From Trogon surrucura (lineage: Eukaryota > Chordata > Aves > Trogoniformes > Trogonidae): a stretch of 64,000 bases of DNA. Below are positions 25,533 through 39,700 of this stretch, piece after piece. The stretch covers positions 137,915,845-137,979,844 of the forward strand of contig CM036617.1 in the NCBI GenBank assembly GCA_020746105.1, read 5' to 3'. Below the pieces are notes generated by a model, which was given only the letters and a program-made list of their open reading frames with translations, had not been told where the DNA came from and did no database searches. A program made the translations under genes and the position numbers. Within the stretch, counting starts at the first letter, position 1. Each line of letters begins with the position of its first letter.

Positions 25533-25889
25533 AGGTGAATGCTGACTGCAGTTTGGTTTTCAAATACAATCTCCAGAGTCGTACAGCAGAGAAGAGTTGT
25601 TAGTCTGTGGCAGTTCTTTCAGGTTGCTCTATTATGAAATAATGCTTGATTAGTGTTTATTTTTGTAAGTTAAAAAAAAAAGTGACTTAATTTATCTACT
25701 CCTAGTCTTCACATTTGATATGTCTCCCCTTTCATTTCCCCTGACCTGATCACTTCAGGATTTTAAAATGAACCTTCACGGTCTGTGGAGTGACTATTTT
25801 TCATTGCATACCTGTTATTTTTGTAATGCAGATGGCTTGAAAAGAATTTATGGCTAGAGTTGTGTACTGTACAGTAAACTTATTTTATC

Positions 25890-25895
25890 AATAAA
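25890..25895 (+). terminator. FGFR1OP2: Distal poly(A) signal of FGFR1OP2
   Basis: A canonical AATAAA is followed by a T- and G-containing stretch. No gene begins on this strand before MED21. Confidence 0.55.
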
Positions 25896-25915
25896 GTTGA
25901 CTGAAAATATGGATG

Positions 25916-28900
25916 TCTTCATGATTAAAACAAGGTACTGAATCTGAAATGAGTCGTGTTAGTTACAGGCAAGAAAAAGACATTTCACCATTTACTCAGC
26001 TTATTTTTATACTTTCAGGCAGGCAGGCCAATGTTGCTGTATAGGGCAAGTAAAAATACCCCTGTAAAGTCCTCGTCTGCCCTTGGAAACTAACAGTCAC
26101 CTCTACACAAGCAGTTACTCATCTTCCCAATGAACCACTGGACTGTTTACTGATAGAGAGGAGCAGTAAGTATAAGCAAAAAACAGTCCACTAGGCTTTG
26201 ATTTCTGTATCAAAACATATTTTGGTACAGATAGGATGACAGTTGTAGGTTTTTTTGAAGATTGAAAAAAAAAAAAAAGTCACTTTGACTTGTTTCAGGC
26301 TCTGGGATCCTTTCTCTGTGATGTGTAAATGAGAATGTCAGTGGATTACATTCATAAACTGGCAATGCAATGTTTTCTCCACTTCCCTGTAATTTCTCAT
26401 AAGAGAAACTTGTTTTCAGTATCATAAATCTTGTGTTTAAAGACAGCTAATAAACGTCAAGCCAAGTCCTAAATACACATAACAGCTGCTCAGCTGAGGT
26501 AAAGCTGAAGGGCAGCTTGAAACTAGGTTGGGCAGTTTTGTACAACTAAGCTTTAAATAACTTTGGCTTTTTAACAAACACATTGGATTAGAAATTTATG
26601 TTAAAATACAGAACTAATGGCACTGTTTTTATGCAGAATTACATTTACTACGATCTCTTTTGTAGATACGCAAGAGATTGACATCAGCTCAGGATTTTTT
26701 GCTGATTAGTTTGCAAGCATTAAGCTTTAAAAGCACTTTTGCCAATTAAGAAAATATTGTCTCAATCTCCTATTTGAATGTAAAATTTGCACTTGTTCTT
26801 TCTGGAGATAGTCACATTTGGGCATCTGGAGCATCTCATGATGGCAGGTGGTTAAATCAGCTAACAACATCAGTGGTGGCCAAAGTATCACAGGCTGGCT
26901 GCAGTGACAGCAGGAAGATGGGACAGGTGAGCAAAAGAAACCTTAAGTTGGAAAGGAAGGCAGGTGATAAGAGAGTAAGTTTCAACATCAGACAACATCT
27001 TCATCAGCCTTTAGAACATCATGCTGTTGATAACACTGGAAGTAGCATCAAGCTACACACCACCAACAGAGACCAAAAAAGGGAGAAAAAGCCAGAAGAT
27101 GCAGTGGGAACACGGTTCACCTGTCTGCATGGTTGTCAAAGGCATTGTCTCAGGGGATTCCATTTAACTTGATGTGCAAACAAAACTATCCTCCTCTTGT
27201 CCTAGAAGGATCTATACCCTCTCCAGTACGTAACCCCAAACCAGCACCAGCAAACTGGTGTTCTGTTTAAAGAGCAGAAGCATAGATTCTGTACAATGTC
27301 AGCAGTGGACCTCTTGCTAAACTTACCTTTCCAGAACACCAAGGTGTGCTGGGAGAACCACGCGCAGCATGCAGCTGTTTATCACATCTGCATACCTGGT
27401 ACAGGTGTCAGTGACACTCAGCCTCACCTTTCCCCCATCCCACTTTTCATTTGCAACACAGTCAAATTTCATACTGATGACAGTAGAGCAGGCTAATTGA
27501 AACAAAATTGCTTACCTTCCACATATTAAGATCTGCTGCAAAGTAAAACTTTCTATTCCAGTGACTGTGTTCCTGCTGCCTGCAACTACCTCCCTTTCCC
27601 AGACATGTCCTGATGCAGCACCTGTTGGGAGCCACTGTGGCCACACCTTTTGTGTCAGAGAACATCACTATTTCCCAAGTTCAGAAAAATCTCACCTGAC
27701 ATCTAGAAGAAAACCTTAAGCAACTGCTCAACGTGGAGGGAAACATTTCGTAATTCCAGTCTTGGAAACCATGTACACACTCGTGACACTCCGCAGACAA
27801 ACTAAAGAATAGGAGCACAAGGGAAACAAGCAGAACTCCAACTGTTGTGCCTTTTTGTTAACCTAAGGTCAAGTTTTACCTCTTTTAAAGAATGGCAGAA
27901 TGAATAATCTCCCTACTTCAACTTCTCACCACTAAAATACCTTAAGAAATACATTTAAGAATGGCTATTTAAGCTGTGAAAGGCATTAGATATGTTTTTG
28001 AAAACTCAGTTGTTGGAGGCTCGAACACACTAGTGGACGCAGGGCAATCAGTGTCTTTAGTTTTCCAATATTATGCTCAGGAACATAGTAAACAATTTTT
28101 TTTAATGAATCATCACATGCAACTCATTAAATTACTGGCTAGGCAAACAGTATCTGCCTCCTACGATATAGTCTATGTGTGCTTCTTCACTTTCTGCAGG
28201 TGGCTTTCTCTCCCACTGATTAAAAAAAAAATCCATCTCACTTTTCAGCACATTAGATAATCTGTTTTTACACCAGAAGGCAGTAGGGATAACGTGAAAA
28301 ATTGCAACAGGTGCTTTTTCTGACAAGGCAGACCTGTGAAAACCCAAGTTCTGAAGCAGGTAGGTAAATTGCACACAACCATTTTTCCTGCCACTCCCTC
28401 TCACTCACAAAATGAACTAGTTTATTGATCTGTTTTGAGTTGTCTTCCCCTAGCACATGTGAAAGTATAAAGCCTTATATATGCAAAACAGGACACAGTT
28501 GTCTGCTTATAGCTACATGCTAGCAGACAAGGTTTGCTATCATTTAAATATAATGTGACAAGCATCTGTTTGAAGAAACAAAAATATTATTGGAGCCATT
28601 TGTTCTAAAGAAAACTGAAACACCAAAGCCACCTAATCAAAGATATGGAATAGGACAACCGAATTACTAAATTGTCCAGACAATAATTAAATTTCCCAGA
28701 TTAATATTGACAAAATTCAAATAAATAAGGGATCTATCAATGCATCTCAGCCACTGAGTTAGAATATATTGACCTAACATTTAAAATACTTACATTCCGT
28801 GGAATAGTTTTACTTACCGGAAGCTCAATTCTCCCTATTTGGATTATTCACTGGATGAACAGATTAGGAGCCAGTTACAAAGAAGCCCACCACAAGTACA

Positions 28901-31440
28901 GATGCAAAGGTCACATGCAAGGCTACAGCACGATGCTGCCAGTTCTTAAGCAAGAGAGACGGAATGCTCAAAGACTTAGTGAGAATACGAAGACTTTCAG
29001 ATGGAGCATATTGATTTCTCAGGAGGGGCTTCCTGTTTCTCAGAAGCATTTTCAGATAAAACAACAGTAGGTTAGGACAGAACAAAAGCTGAAGAGCCTC
29101 ACTGGATTGAGAGGCATCAGTGCAAACTTACAAGAAGGCAGCTTTGGGAAGGCCATTTTTGCCTTTGTTCCATGTTGGAGTAAGATACTGATATGGAGGG
29201 GACCAAAGAAATTCTTTAAGCCTCAGTTCTTTTGCTATTAAAAAGAAAAGCAAAAGCTGCATAACTCAGCCCTAGTTAGGGAAATGGGAAGGAAGGCAGC
29301 ACAGATGAGCAATAGGTACAAGACCTGCAATGCTGAAGGATGATTTTAGGGGTTTTAACCCAGCCTGCTGCCTAGACACCGCAAACCACAACACACACAC
29401 CTCACACTTCAGGATTAGGAGCAGGAGTATGCTAAGATAGTCCCCTAAAAATTAAAGTTTTGGGTTGTTTTTTTTTTTTAGAAGACACATTAGAGTCTAC
29501 AGATAGAGGCAGAGAATGTTTTCTGTGTGAGCAGAGGTCACCAGGAGCTCCAGAACTGACAAGCTCACCCAAGAACAGCAGCAGCACACAGCTCAGCTCC
29601 AGAGCAGCAGTAAAGGGGGTATCTCACATCGGGCACAGAAGAGACCAGAGCAAAGGGTCCCAGTTCTTCTCACTGCAACACACAGCGCTCAAACAGGCAA
29701 ACTTACGTAAAATGCTTTCTCTCCTACCCAAACCCAACGCCACCAGAGGTCACTGCAGTTGGCCGAGCTTCACGACGAGGCCCTGCTAGGTATCAGTTTT
29801 ACCACTAGAACCTACCTGTCAGCCAAGTTCAGTCCTTAGCCTCTAATCAACAATCAGAACAACCTCCTGAAGAGTTACTGATGTCGGTGCCATGCGACAG
29901 CAGGATTTTGGTCCTCAAGCAGTTTTAAATTAAACATTGCTTTACCTTCTGTTTTGGTATCCTGTTTCTTGGGGAGTTTCATGCAGTTTTGGCAATGTCT
30001 AAGTGCCTCAGACACAGGGAAAGATAATAGCCTGAAAGCAAGCCACCAAACAAGCCAGGTCATATTAAAGGGGATCTGACAGCTGCACTCAAAAGATGTC
30101 AGCCAGATAGTGTATTTCACAGAAACCAAGTTTTTGTTTCAGACCAGCACTCCACAAAGTCCATGTTCTGCTCAGATTTCCAAAAGCCAGGCTTGCAGCC
30201 ACAAACAGCAGCGGTGTTAAGCAAAGACAACATTTTCTCAGAAGCCTCTATCATGGGTTTTATATAACACCCAGCAACTGGGGCCCCAGAACAGTTCCAA
30301 GTGCTTTATAACTCGACATATGCAACATCTCCGCCAACAAGCTGAGAAGATCCAAGACCAATGACTAATACCTTCTCTTCTTGCCAAGCACTAGCAGCAT
30401 GGACTGCAAGATCTACACCACACTTTCTCCTAATCAGGAAAGCCACTTATATACCTTACATAACCCACAGAGGCGACAAAGGAACATTTATTTTGTGGGC
30501 TCCTTCTATACTTTTCCATAATCTGCTCCCAACTCAAAGTGCAAAGCTTCAGAGAGGGAAAAGCGTCTTCCTCTCCTCCAAAGTACACCTCTGGAAAGCA
30601 TGATTTGTTTCTATTTTCAGCCATGCTTTTTGAACACTTAAGGAAGCGGTTAGGCAAGCTGCCTTGCACATGTAGGAGCACTCCATAAAGCGTCAGAGTC
30701 AGGCTGAGTTTGTGTTTTTAAAGTGAGGAAGAAGATAAAACACCAAAGGAAGATCCGTCTCTGAGAAAATTGGTGTCCTCAAGTCCCTTGTGCCACAGCT
30801 TGTTTAACTGCTAGGAGAAATTATCAGGGGTGTGAGAAGGAGGGGAGGAAGAGTTTCTTCTGCAGATTTGAGGCAGAACTGGAACACATACAGACCTAGG
30901 AAAGCTCTACAAGCAGTTAAGACAAATACCCCAATGGGCTCATTGCAGCATTATTCCCGTGCAGCAAAGACTGCAGAAAACTCAGTGAAAGTGTACTGGA
31001 TCCATCATGGCAGGAGAATCCTCTACAGGTAGATCATCGCAGTCCAGCTTACATGAAGTTTTAAAACACCTGATTTTACAGGGCAATCACTATCTAGAAG
31101 ATAGTTTAGATTTAGATTTCCCAGGAGCATCAGATTACAGTTTTGCTAGCTTACAATCATGCTAGGTAGAGCACCTAATGCAGCAAGGCAGTAAATACTT
31201 CCAATGAAGTATCTACTTCACTTCCTCATTAGCTTCATACAGAACATAACCACACTGTCAGCCTCTGGGTGTCACTACAGCTACACCAAGTCCTTACAAC
31301 AGGTCAGCTAAGCTCCCCCCCAACCTCATCCCTTGAGGTGCTAAGAAACTTTTCAAAACAAACTATCCCTACAATAATACCAAAGGCAGAGGCCAAGTTG
31401 TAAAAGCATCACTCAATTCAGAGAGACTCCTTCAGTTCCA
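25916..31440. other. Gene-free interval between FGFR1OP2 and TM7SF3 (tail to tail)
   Basis: I see no exon with conserved protein similarity, no CR1 or LTR that I can recognise, and no RNA gene. Open frames of 60-132 codons are isolated and show no familiar domain. It is ordinary AT-rich intergenic DNA with some A runs and a short CA-rich patch near 29.39 kb. Confidence 0.5.
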
Positions 31441-33531
31441 ATATTATTTCAAAAGACATTTATTATAAAAGATATAGAAAATTAGAGTTCAACTTGTTTT
31501 TTCCACAATGTTAATCACAGCAGTTATATTAAAAAAAAACAACACCAAACAGAACACCAAAAACAAACAAAAAACCCAAACCACAAGGTAAACATGTTTA
31601 AGAGCATTTATATACCAGAAAAGTGTTTGCTACTTGCCATCAAATATGGCAAAGGCATGCTCGGTATCAGTGCGGTAAGGGCAGTCAGCAAGCATTAGGT
31701 CTGCCAGAGACCAGGGAAAGAGCTCCTCATTTACCCCTCTGTGCCACACAACAGCACAGCAAAGCGTGACCCAAGTTGTAGGATTTCAACCTTGCTCTGC
31801 TGTTTGAGGCAGATGTTCCAGCTCCAAGCAATCGCAGGATCTGTCTCTATAGACATCAGATGAGCTCAGTCACCTCAGATACTGTTATTAAGCTTTCACT
31901 CCTCAATGGAAAATGGCCAGTAGAGTCACTTTAAAGTCATTAATTCCTTTATATTGCCTGGTGTTTTAACTTTCAGCTAAGTTCCCAGATAAAGTTCTTT
32001 TACCAGTTTCCTTACAAAGGGTTGTTTCTAACAGTCTTATTACTAAGAATTTAAAGTGGTGGCTGAGAACTTAAGCTTCCACCTGGTGGTTCCATTCAGG
32101 CAGCAGAACAGCCATTCACCTTCAGAAAGGAAGGAGTACACGCTTACTGCCCACACTAAAGGTTCAAAGATAGTGAGAAAAATAAGGAAGAGCCCCCACA
32201 ATTTGTATCAAGATTCAAGATGCAAGACTTCAACCGTCATTTAAAACATGACAGATCGCCATGTAAATACTGAGCGTGAAGTCCAAGATTGGACACGGCA
32301 GGGGCAGGGGGAAAAGGGCAGGTAAAACAGAGGACAGCCTCAGGACTGCTCATGTATTTATGCAAGCCAAAACCACAATGCTTCAGTTTGCATTTTGTAA
32401 ATGGCCATTTGTTTCATTTTTAAGGAAGTGAATAAACACCACCACGAAAGATCGTAATGCTCCACTGACCATTACCTGTTTTTATACTACATTCTGCCTT
32501 TTTTTTTATACTGCATTTGCTTTTTGCAATCCTACTTGTTAGGAACACATTCAGTTGGCAAGGATTCTGGTCAGTGTTTTGCTAGCTGGATGCTCTTTTC
32601 ACCCCTTAAAGGCAAAATTGAAAGATATACTGATTAAAAATAGTGCTTCAACCAATTGCAGAAAAAAAAACCAAACAAAAAAAACCCAACCCTGCTACAG
32701 AGCACTTAGGTTTTTTCTTTTACAAGAGCACCATCAAAAAAAAAAGAGACTATACCAGAGGAGAAACAAGACACAGCATGTTTAGAAAGCAAACAAGGAG
32801 GCAAACCTCTTGTGTTCTTTTAGCAGTCATCTCTGCAGAGACTAGACAATGAGCTTGCTACAGAACTATCTGAAAGCAAGGGATAAAGTCTTCTTGTCTC
32901 AGATCAGGTCCACTTCCTGAGCCCCAGTGTACACACTTAAAAGAGTTAATTCAGTGCAATTTCAATTCAAGTCACCCAGTTTAGCTTGCAAGATTCAGTA
33001 ACACTTCTTGGAAACAACTGTGTCCACAGCCACACGTTTTTGTACCTATATTGGAAGGTGATACTTCAGTTCCTGCTAGAAGAACTCCTTCTGTGTATGG
33101 TCCTTATCTCTCATGCCTCACAATTTGACAATCTGCTCACCTTCAGGAGCAAGGCAATATTTCCAGCAGTTTCCACACTGTGAGGGAACAACCAACATTG
33201 TGCAGGTTGCTTTCTAAGGGCTGTTGTATACTTCACATGCTTAAACAACAAACTAGATCACCACAATAAATACCTGTACTTGATCATCAGCACAAAGTTC
33301 TGCAGCTAGACATACGCTTGTTACAGCAGACTGAGTGGGCCATTGAGGAAAAAGCCACAAAACAGCATGTAGTGTACCAGACGGGTAACTTCACTTTCAA
33401 GTTGGGCAAATGCGATCCTCTTAAGATAAACTGGCAGTGGTAAATCCCGCACCACTGGCTGGTTTGCTGCTGATCACTACTCTCGATATTCCCAAATTCT
33501 TCCTCTCCATTCCCATCAATTATTTAGCAGG
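31440..33531 (-). other. TM7SF3: TM7SF3 3' untranslated region, probable extent
   Basis: Downstream of the TM7SF3 stop on the minus strand, the first clear AATAAA is at 31464-31459, suggesting an end near 31.44 kb. The stretch is non-coding and holds A/T runs, but I recognise no repeat element. Confidence 0.45.
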
Positions 33532-33794
33532 TTACAGAAGCAACGGAGTTCTCTCCCCAGCTGGCTGGTCTTTTTGAAAAAATTCTTTGAAGTGCAGGAG
33601 CTTGCTATGAATCCTCTCTCTTAAGGGAGGGATATGATGGCTAGGATCTAAGACATTGGTGCTTCTGCGCTCCCTTTCCCGCTTCCAGGTGACATAGGGG
33701 TGTGGTGGGAAGGGCACTTCACTTCTCTCTCGGCGAAGCTGCACAGTTACTCCACTGAGGGCCAGCATTATCCACACTGACAGAATAATGAAAT
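33532..33794 (-). CDS. TM7SF3: TM7SF3 exon 12: seventh span and cytosolic tail
   Basis: The exon starts [20 protein letters not shown], continues [13 protein letters not shown] and ends [11 protein letters not shown] with a stop at 33534-33532. The basic tail is close to human. Confidence 0.96.
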
Positions 33795-36700
33795 CTGAGG
33801 AAGACAAGACAAACAGGTTTTTATATCAAAGCAGAACGTTCTTTCCCAAGCACAAACATTGAACTTAATAGAAAGGAACAAAGTATTATTGCCTCCAAAT
33901 CCTCATGTGTCTAGAGTAATGCCATGCAAAGGCAAGAACACACATGGAGTTGAGATGAGTTTCCTCAGTCACTGTATTAGGCATTCTGACTGCCCACTCC
34001 ACAAATTCATCAGCAAAGTGTCAGTCTAAGCCTGAGAAGCACCTTTCACAAGGGTCTTTGTTGCCAAACATCTGCTGGAAGGTTGGTGCCTTTGAGTTCA
34101 CTCAGTTTTGGGGTTTTTTTGGAATACTAGAATTTATCATCCAGGTATTAAATCTCACACTGTACTGTGTTCTCCTTTCATCCCTTCCTACCCTCACCAA
34201 TTGTTCAAAATGGAACCAAAGAGGCAGTTTTTTCTCAAAAAAAAAAGTTAAGAGCATTACTCACCATTTGTTTGAAAAGGCACATTGGTGTAAGCTCTGT
34301 TGAAGTAATCATTGAGGACCCTTCTGAGTAGGTCTAAGGTGATGTAAGCAAGGCTTGTGTAGACATAACAAGCAATGGCTAGGATCACTGCGTAAGAGCC
34401 CACTATTCCAGAAGCCAGTATATTCAACTAGAGGTGGAGAAGAAACTCAGCTTTAGGAGACTGATAAAATGCTCTTTATTCCCCACCTAAGGCTGTATTT
34501 TGTATCAGTTCTTCCACAAGAAATTGGCTGCACACACCTATTTTCCAGACATACCTTTAAGACAGCAGAAGCTGACTAAATGCAAGCACCAGTGAATGCA
34601 ATGTGCAATGCTGCAACAAGTCATTCCATCACTTAGGGACCATTTAGCACAAGCAGGACTGAACAGGAACTCCCTAGAGCTGGTCCTATGCCGAGAGCTT
34701 TATTAAACTTTATTAAAATTATCTATATACATCCAACAGGTCTACATTTTGCATTTGACACCCCTTCCTACCTCCCTCTGAGGTGACAATGCAGATTACT
34801 TACAATTCTCGGACAGCCAACAAAAAGCACTGGAATCATCAAAGCTACAGAAGAAAAGGTCACCCAGAACACCACATCATCACGGAAGACCCTGTAGTCT
34901 CCTGCAAAGACAGCATATTTCACATGGAATTTGCTAGTTAGCAAAACATTTCCTTTTTTAAGTGGTTGAGGGTAAAGCTTTTTTCCTCCAAAGATCCTGT
35001 ACAGTCCAAGATCTACATTATAGAAGGAAAAAAACTTAGCTTTTGAACTCAAACGCTGATTAAGATGCATCATGCCACAGGTAGTCAAAACAAGAACAGA
35101 AACAGATTGTCCCAGTTGAGTACATGTCCTGTACTCTATGTTGGAACAGATCTTGTTGACAAAGCAAAGATTTATTTTTTTAATGAGCTATATGTTACTC
35201 ATCTGGTAAGAATGAAAAGTATCAGAATACCCAATAAGAAGCCTTTCTATTGCCTATGTAGGTTTATAATCTACAAACTTGCATTTATGGATGCTTGAAT
35301 CTAGAGTATGGTGCAAGTATAGCCATAACAACAACAGAAGGCGAACTTTTTTGACTTCAAGAAGAATAAGTTACCCAAATACTACATTTTATCGGTTTAC
35401 TTTAATGAGGAACAACTAGAGACCGGACAGATTATGACAGAATTGTGACCAGTCATACACACAACTGGAGCATGAAAAACTGCCACACTAAGGGATCTTA
35501 AGTAAAAGGGTTTCGAGATTTAAAATTACAATAGAGAAAGCAGTGTGGCTGATGTTCTGACATTCCACAGGAATTCCAGCTCAGCAGCCTTGCTTGCTTT
35601 TTAGCAATCTGCCTACTGTTTCTCTCAAAGAGATTCTGAAGACCCTAGTGATGTCAATCCAGCTGTAAACACAAGTTTGACTCCTACAGTACAGTGCTCC
35701 CAGAGCCTTGCACTGTAGCATGGTGAAATTAACAGCAACAGCTCCTCTTAATCCATGATGCCCTTATGCCTGAAGCTTCCAAGTTAGACTACAGATTTTC
35801 TCCCATGACTTGTTCTGGACAGAGAACAAGACAGAGAGAAAGTGCATGCCTGGAGCAAATCTGGTGTCACAGACCACTGAAATGGCACACAGCTTCGGCA
35901 GGAAGAAATTCAGCAAATTCTCTACAGAATAGCAGTCTCCTTATCTCACCAGTGCAGATTCCCCAAGTAGTTTCAATTATACACCTGAAAGAAGGCTTGA
36001 AGTACATCTCCCTTCCTCTCAACATTTGAAAGGGGAAAGTTAAACATCATTAAGATAAACCACATAGTGGTATTCATTTTAGAGCCCTGCAGTGTCACTG
36101 TAATCCAGCAGAAACACATCACTCGTTAGCCAGCATTTTGCAGCAGAGTATTTCAGTGCATACCCAGTGGTGTAAAGAAGATTGTCGATGAAAAAAGAAA
36201 TCCCAGCACAAGTCCAATAACGAACATACAGAGTAGGATGGAGCCAAATCTCCACCAGCTTGCAACCAGGAAAAGTCCTCCAGTAATTCCAGCTACTGCT
36301 GTCAAAATAAGACGCACTGAAAAAGAAAAGGAGAAATTGCAACACTCAAAACTTGAGTTACTGCAATAAGGTATTCAAGCAGCTTTACCTACATGCTTGA
36401 TTGGTACCTAATGAATGCTTTCTGAAAAAAACCCAAAAGTATCAGTATTTGCTTCATGCATTTCACTTAGACTCCAATCCAAAATTGAGGCTGTGCTTAC
36501 TGAGAGTGGCCCAATGAAGTTCTTGCTACTACGTACATTAGTACCCTGAGTTCCCAGGCTAGTTATGATCGCAACAGCTATAGCACAAGTATCAAAAAAG
36601 GAACTATATGAGGCAGGACAAAAGGAAGTAATTCTTGTTATTCTAACAAGCAAGGTACAGACTTTCCACTTCCATTTTACAGATGAAACCTGCATTTGAT

Positions 36701-39700
36701 CTGAAACTGAGGTCCACCCATTATGAAAGAAATAGGAAGCACATTACAAATTCCCAGAGCTTCTAAAAAATAGTATCTTCCTTGGAGAGGTACTTCAAAT
36801 TTGTCTTTTATAGCTGCAGCTATTAATTCTGCACCACTATTAGATGTCCCAAGCAACAGTTACTTTTTTTTTTTATATAGAATGGCCTGGGCTGAAAGGG
36901 ACCTCAGAGATCATTTTAATCCAACCTCCCTGTTGTGAGCAGGGACGCCACCACTCTGTTACATATTCAGCTGTTACAAGAATCAGAGCTCAGATCAAGT
37001 ACCTAATTGTCATCCTCCTGTCCTTCCTAAGGCAGGCCAGCAACAAGCACAACTGAGATTTTGCTTAAGGGATTTGTAACAATACTTTGAGAAAAGGATT
37101 GGGTATCCTGACAATCTACTCACCATCATAACCAAGGCCAGTTGCTCTTGTAATAAATACAAAGAAGAAGAATGCTGCGACTATGAAACCCATGAAGAAT
37201 AAATCTAGAGGGGAAAGAAAAGTATGCTGTCATAACACTTCATACCAAGCCCTCTTCAATACTTCTTCAGACATTTTCATGAAAGAACATTATCAGCTCA
37301 CTCTCTGAGAAGCACAAAAGGAGAGCCAAACAACACTTTCTTCTGGAAAGTGTTGTCCTCAAGCACTTCAAATACTCAAAAATTGACACGTTTATATTTG
37401 TATTGCCCATCATGTATTCCAGTGCTACATTTCTACTCTTTGCATACCTGAAACTTTTTGCTCTGTATTTAAAAGCTCTCATCCTGTAAAAGCAAAGCAG
37501 TGCCCCTAACTGGCACGTAAACACTGTCAAGGGAATCTTAGTAATAACACCATCATTCTAAGTGTCCTGGTTTACAGCAAGTTACATTCATGAAATGTCA
37601 ACCAGACTTATGAGGGAAAAAAAATCACCACCAAAAACAACCAACCAAACAAAAAAAAACCAAACCACAAAACATTTAGTACCTGTTTTCCAGAATCTGT
37701 GTCCAAAAAAACAAGTGAAAAGACCAAGAACAGCAAGAGCAGTGAAGAACACTTTGGTAGAGAGTTTACCTATAAGGAGAACGGAAGAGTTACTAAAAGC
37801 ATTCCGCCTAGTACTCCCAACAGTGAGAGTAAAGTAAGGTCGGGTGGCTGTCACTGAGTCTAACGACAGCTTAATAGCTGCCCACTCCTTCAGGAGACAC
37901 CATGTGAGTTGATATGTAATGCCTGAACTAAGTTATCCTGATGGGATCTCCAACAGAATATTGAAGTATTTCCAGACTGATTGAGAAATCAAGAGCTTCC
38001 TCCTTACTCAGAACACCAAAGTTTCTGTAACAATGAGTTAAGTAGCTGCAATTTGCTATTTATAATGGGGATACGGCTTTACCTGAAAAATCTCTGCTCA
38101 GCTTTATAAAAGGGACATCCAATCTTCCACAAAAATCAGTGCTACAGGATTAGTGCGACAGGCAGCAGCTAGTCTTTAATCATTGCAGCCTTCACCATAA
38201 TCTCCCATTAACATTTGGGGAATGACTTATTAGAGAGCAGTGTAGGGGAAAGGGACCTGGGAGTCTTGGTGGACAGCAGGATGACCATGAGCCAGCACTG
38301 TGCCCTTGTGGCCAGGAAGGCCAATGGCATCCTGGGGTGTATTAGAAGGGGAGTGGTTAGTAGGTCGAGAGAGGTTCTCCTTCCCCTCTACTCTGCCCTG
38401 GTGAGACCCCATCTGGAATATTGTGTCCAGTTCTGGGCCCCTCAGTTCAAGAAAGACAGGGAAGTGCTGGAGAGAGTCCAGCACAGGGCAACTAGGATGA
38501 TTAAGGGAGCGGAGCATCTCCCTTATGAGGAAAGGCTGAGGGAGCTGGGGCTCTTTAGTTTGGAGAAGAGGAGACTGAGGGGTGACCTCATTAATGTTTA
38601 CAAATATATCAAGGGTGAGTGTCACGAGGACGGAGCCAGGCTCTTCTCGGTGACAACCACTGATAGGACAAGGGGTAATGGGTTGAAACTGGAACATAAG
38701 AGGTTCCGCTTAAACTCGAGAAGAAACTTCTTCTCAGTGAGGGTGACGGAGCCCTGGAACAGGCTGCCCAGAGAGGTTGTGGAGTCTCCTTCTCTGGAGA
38801 CATTCAAGACCTGCCTGGACACATTCCTGTGTAGCATAATCTAGGCGTTCCTGCTCTGGCAGGGGGATTGGACTTGATGATCTTTCGAGGTCCCTTCCAA
38901 TCCCTAACATTCTATGATTCTATGAACCAAAAGGACCATCAGCATCCCAGTACGGCTCACCTCTGTCTCCTACACAAAATTGTTACTGGTATTCAAGCTA
39001 TTTGAAAATGTAAACCACATTTTCCTAGTTATCTGAATAAGTGAAAAGCAGTTTAGCCTACATAGTTTGTCTCACGTAGTCATGAGACAACACTGAGTTT
39101 GACAGTAGTTACTTGTGCTACAGCACATAAGAAAACAACAATGAGAACAAATCTTACTTTATGAACCATATTCTACTCATTCTCATCCCTTCCACAGTCA
39201 TAATGGAAGTGGTAGCTTTGCTCTTTTTCTATTCAAATTCCATCATTATAGAACTTTGTACAAAAAGTAGCATAACTTTGCAGTCATTTCACTATTGCTG
39301 ACATTATCTTTAAGCTTATTTTCTCCTTTCAAAATGCTTGCAGGTTACTAATCCCTATTAGCACCAGTACAGTCAGAAAAAAAACATTAGACTGGACTCT
39401 AATCTAGCTCATGTTTCGTTAGCTTAGTTTCACACACAGCATCCATAGCCTTACAAGTGATTTAAGTTCACATATCCAGTTCAAATGGAAAAAGCCAGAG
39501 TGCACTACAGAGACATATGAAAGGCTGAGGGAGCTGGGGCTCTTTAGTTTGGACAAGAGGAGACTGAGGGGTGACCTTATTAGTGTTTATAAATATATCA
39601 AGGGTGAGTGTCAGGAGGATGGAGCCAGGCTCTTCTCGGTGACAACTACTGATAGGACAAGGGGTAATGGGTTGAAACTGGAACATAAGAGGTTCCGCTT

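Larger units (their letters stand above)
23276..25915 (+). other. FGFR1OP2: FGFR1OP2 3' untranslated region, probable extent
   Basis: The region after the stop has AATAAA-type signals at 23608-23613, 23700-23705 and 25890-25895. The last, AATAAAGTTGACTG, looks like a strong distal signal, giving an end near 25.91 kb. The proximal signals would give short isoforms of about 0.35-0.45 kb of UTR. The choice is inferred. Confidence 0.55.

Noticed and set aside
26774-27172. 132-codon open frame in the FGFR1OP2-TM7SF3 interval
   Set aside because: It has no recognisable domain, splice partner or promoter, and is a length expected by chance.
38230-38837. Minus-strand open frames of 64-155 codons opposite the CR1
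   Set aside because: They are antisense shadows of the CR1 ORF2 fragment and are repeated opposite the second CR1 copy.
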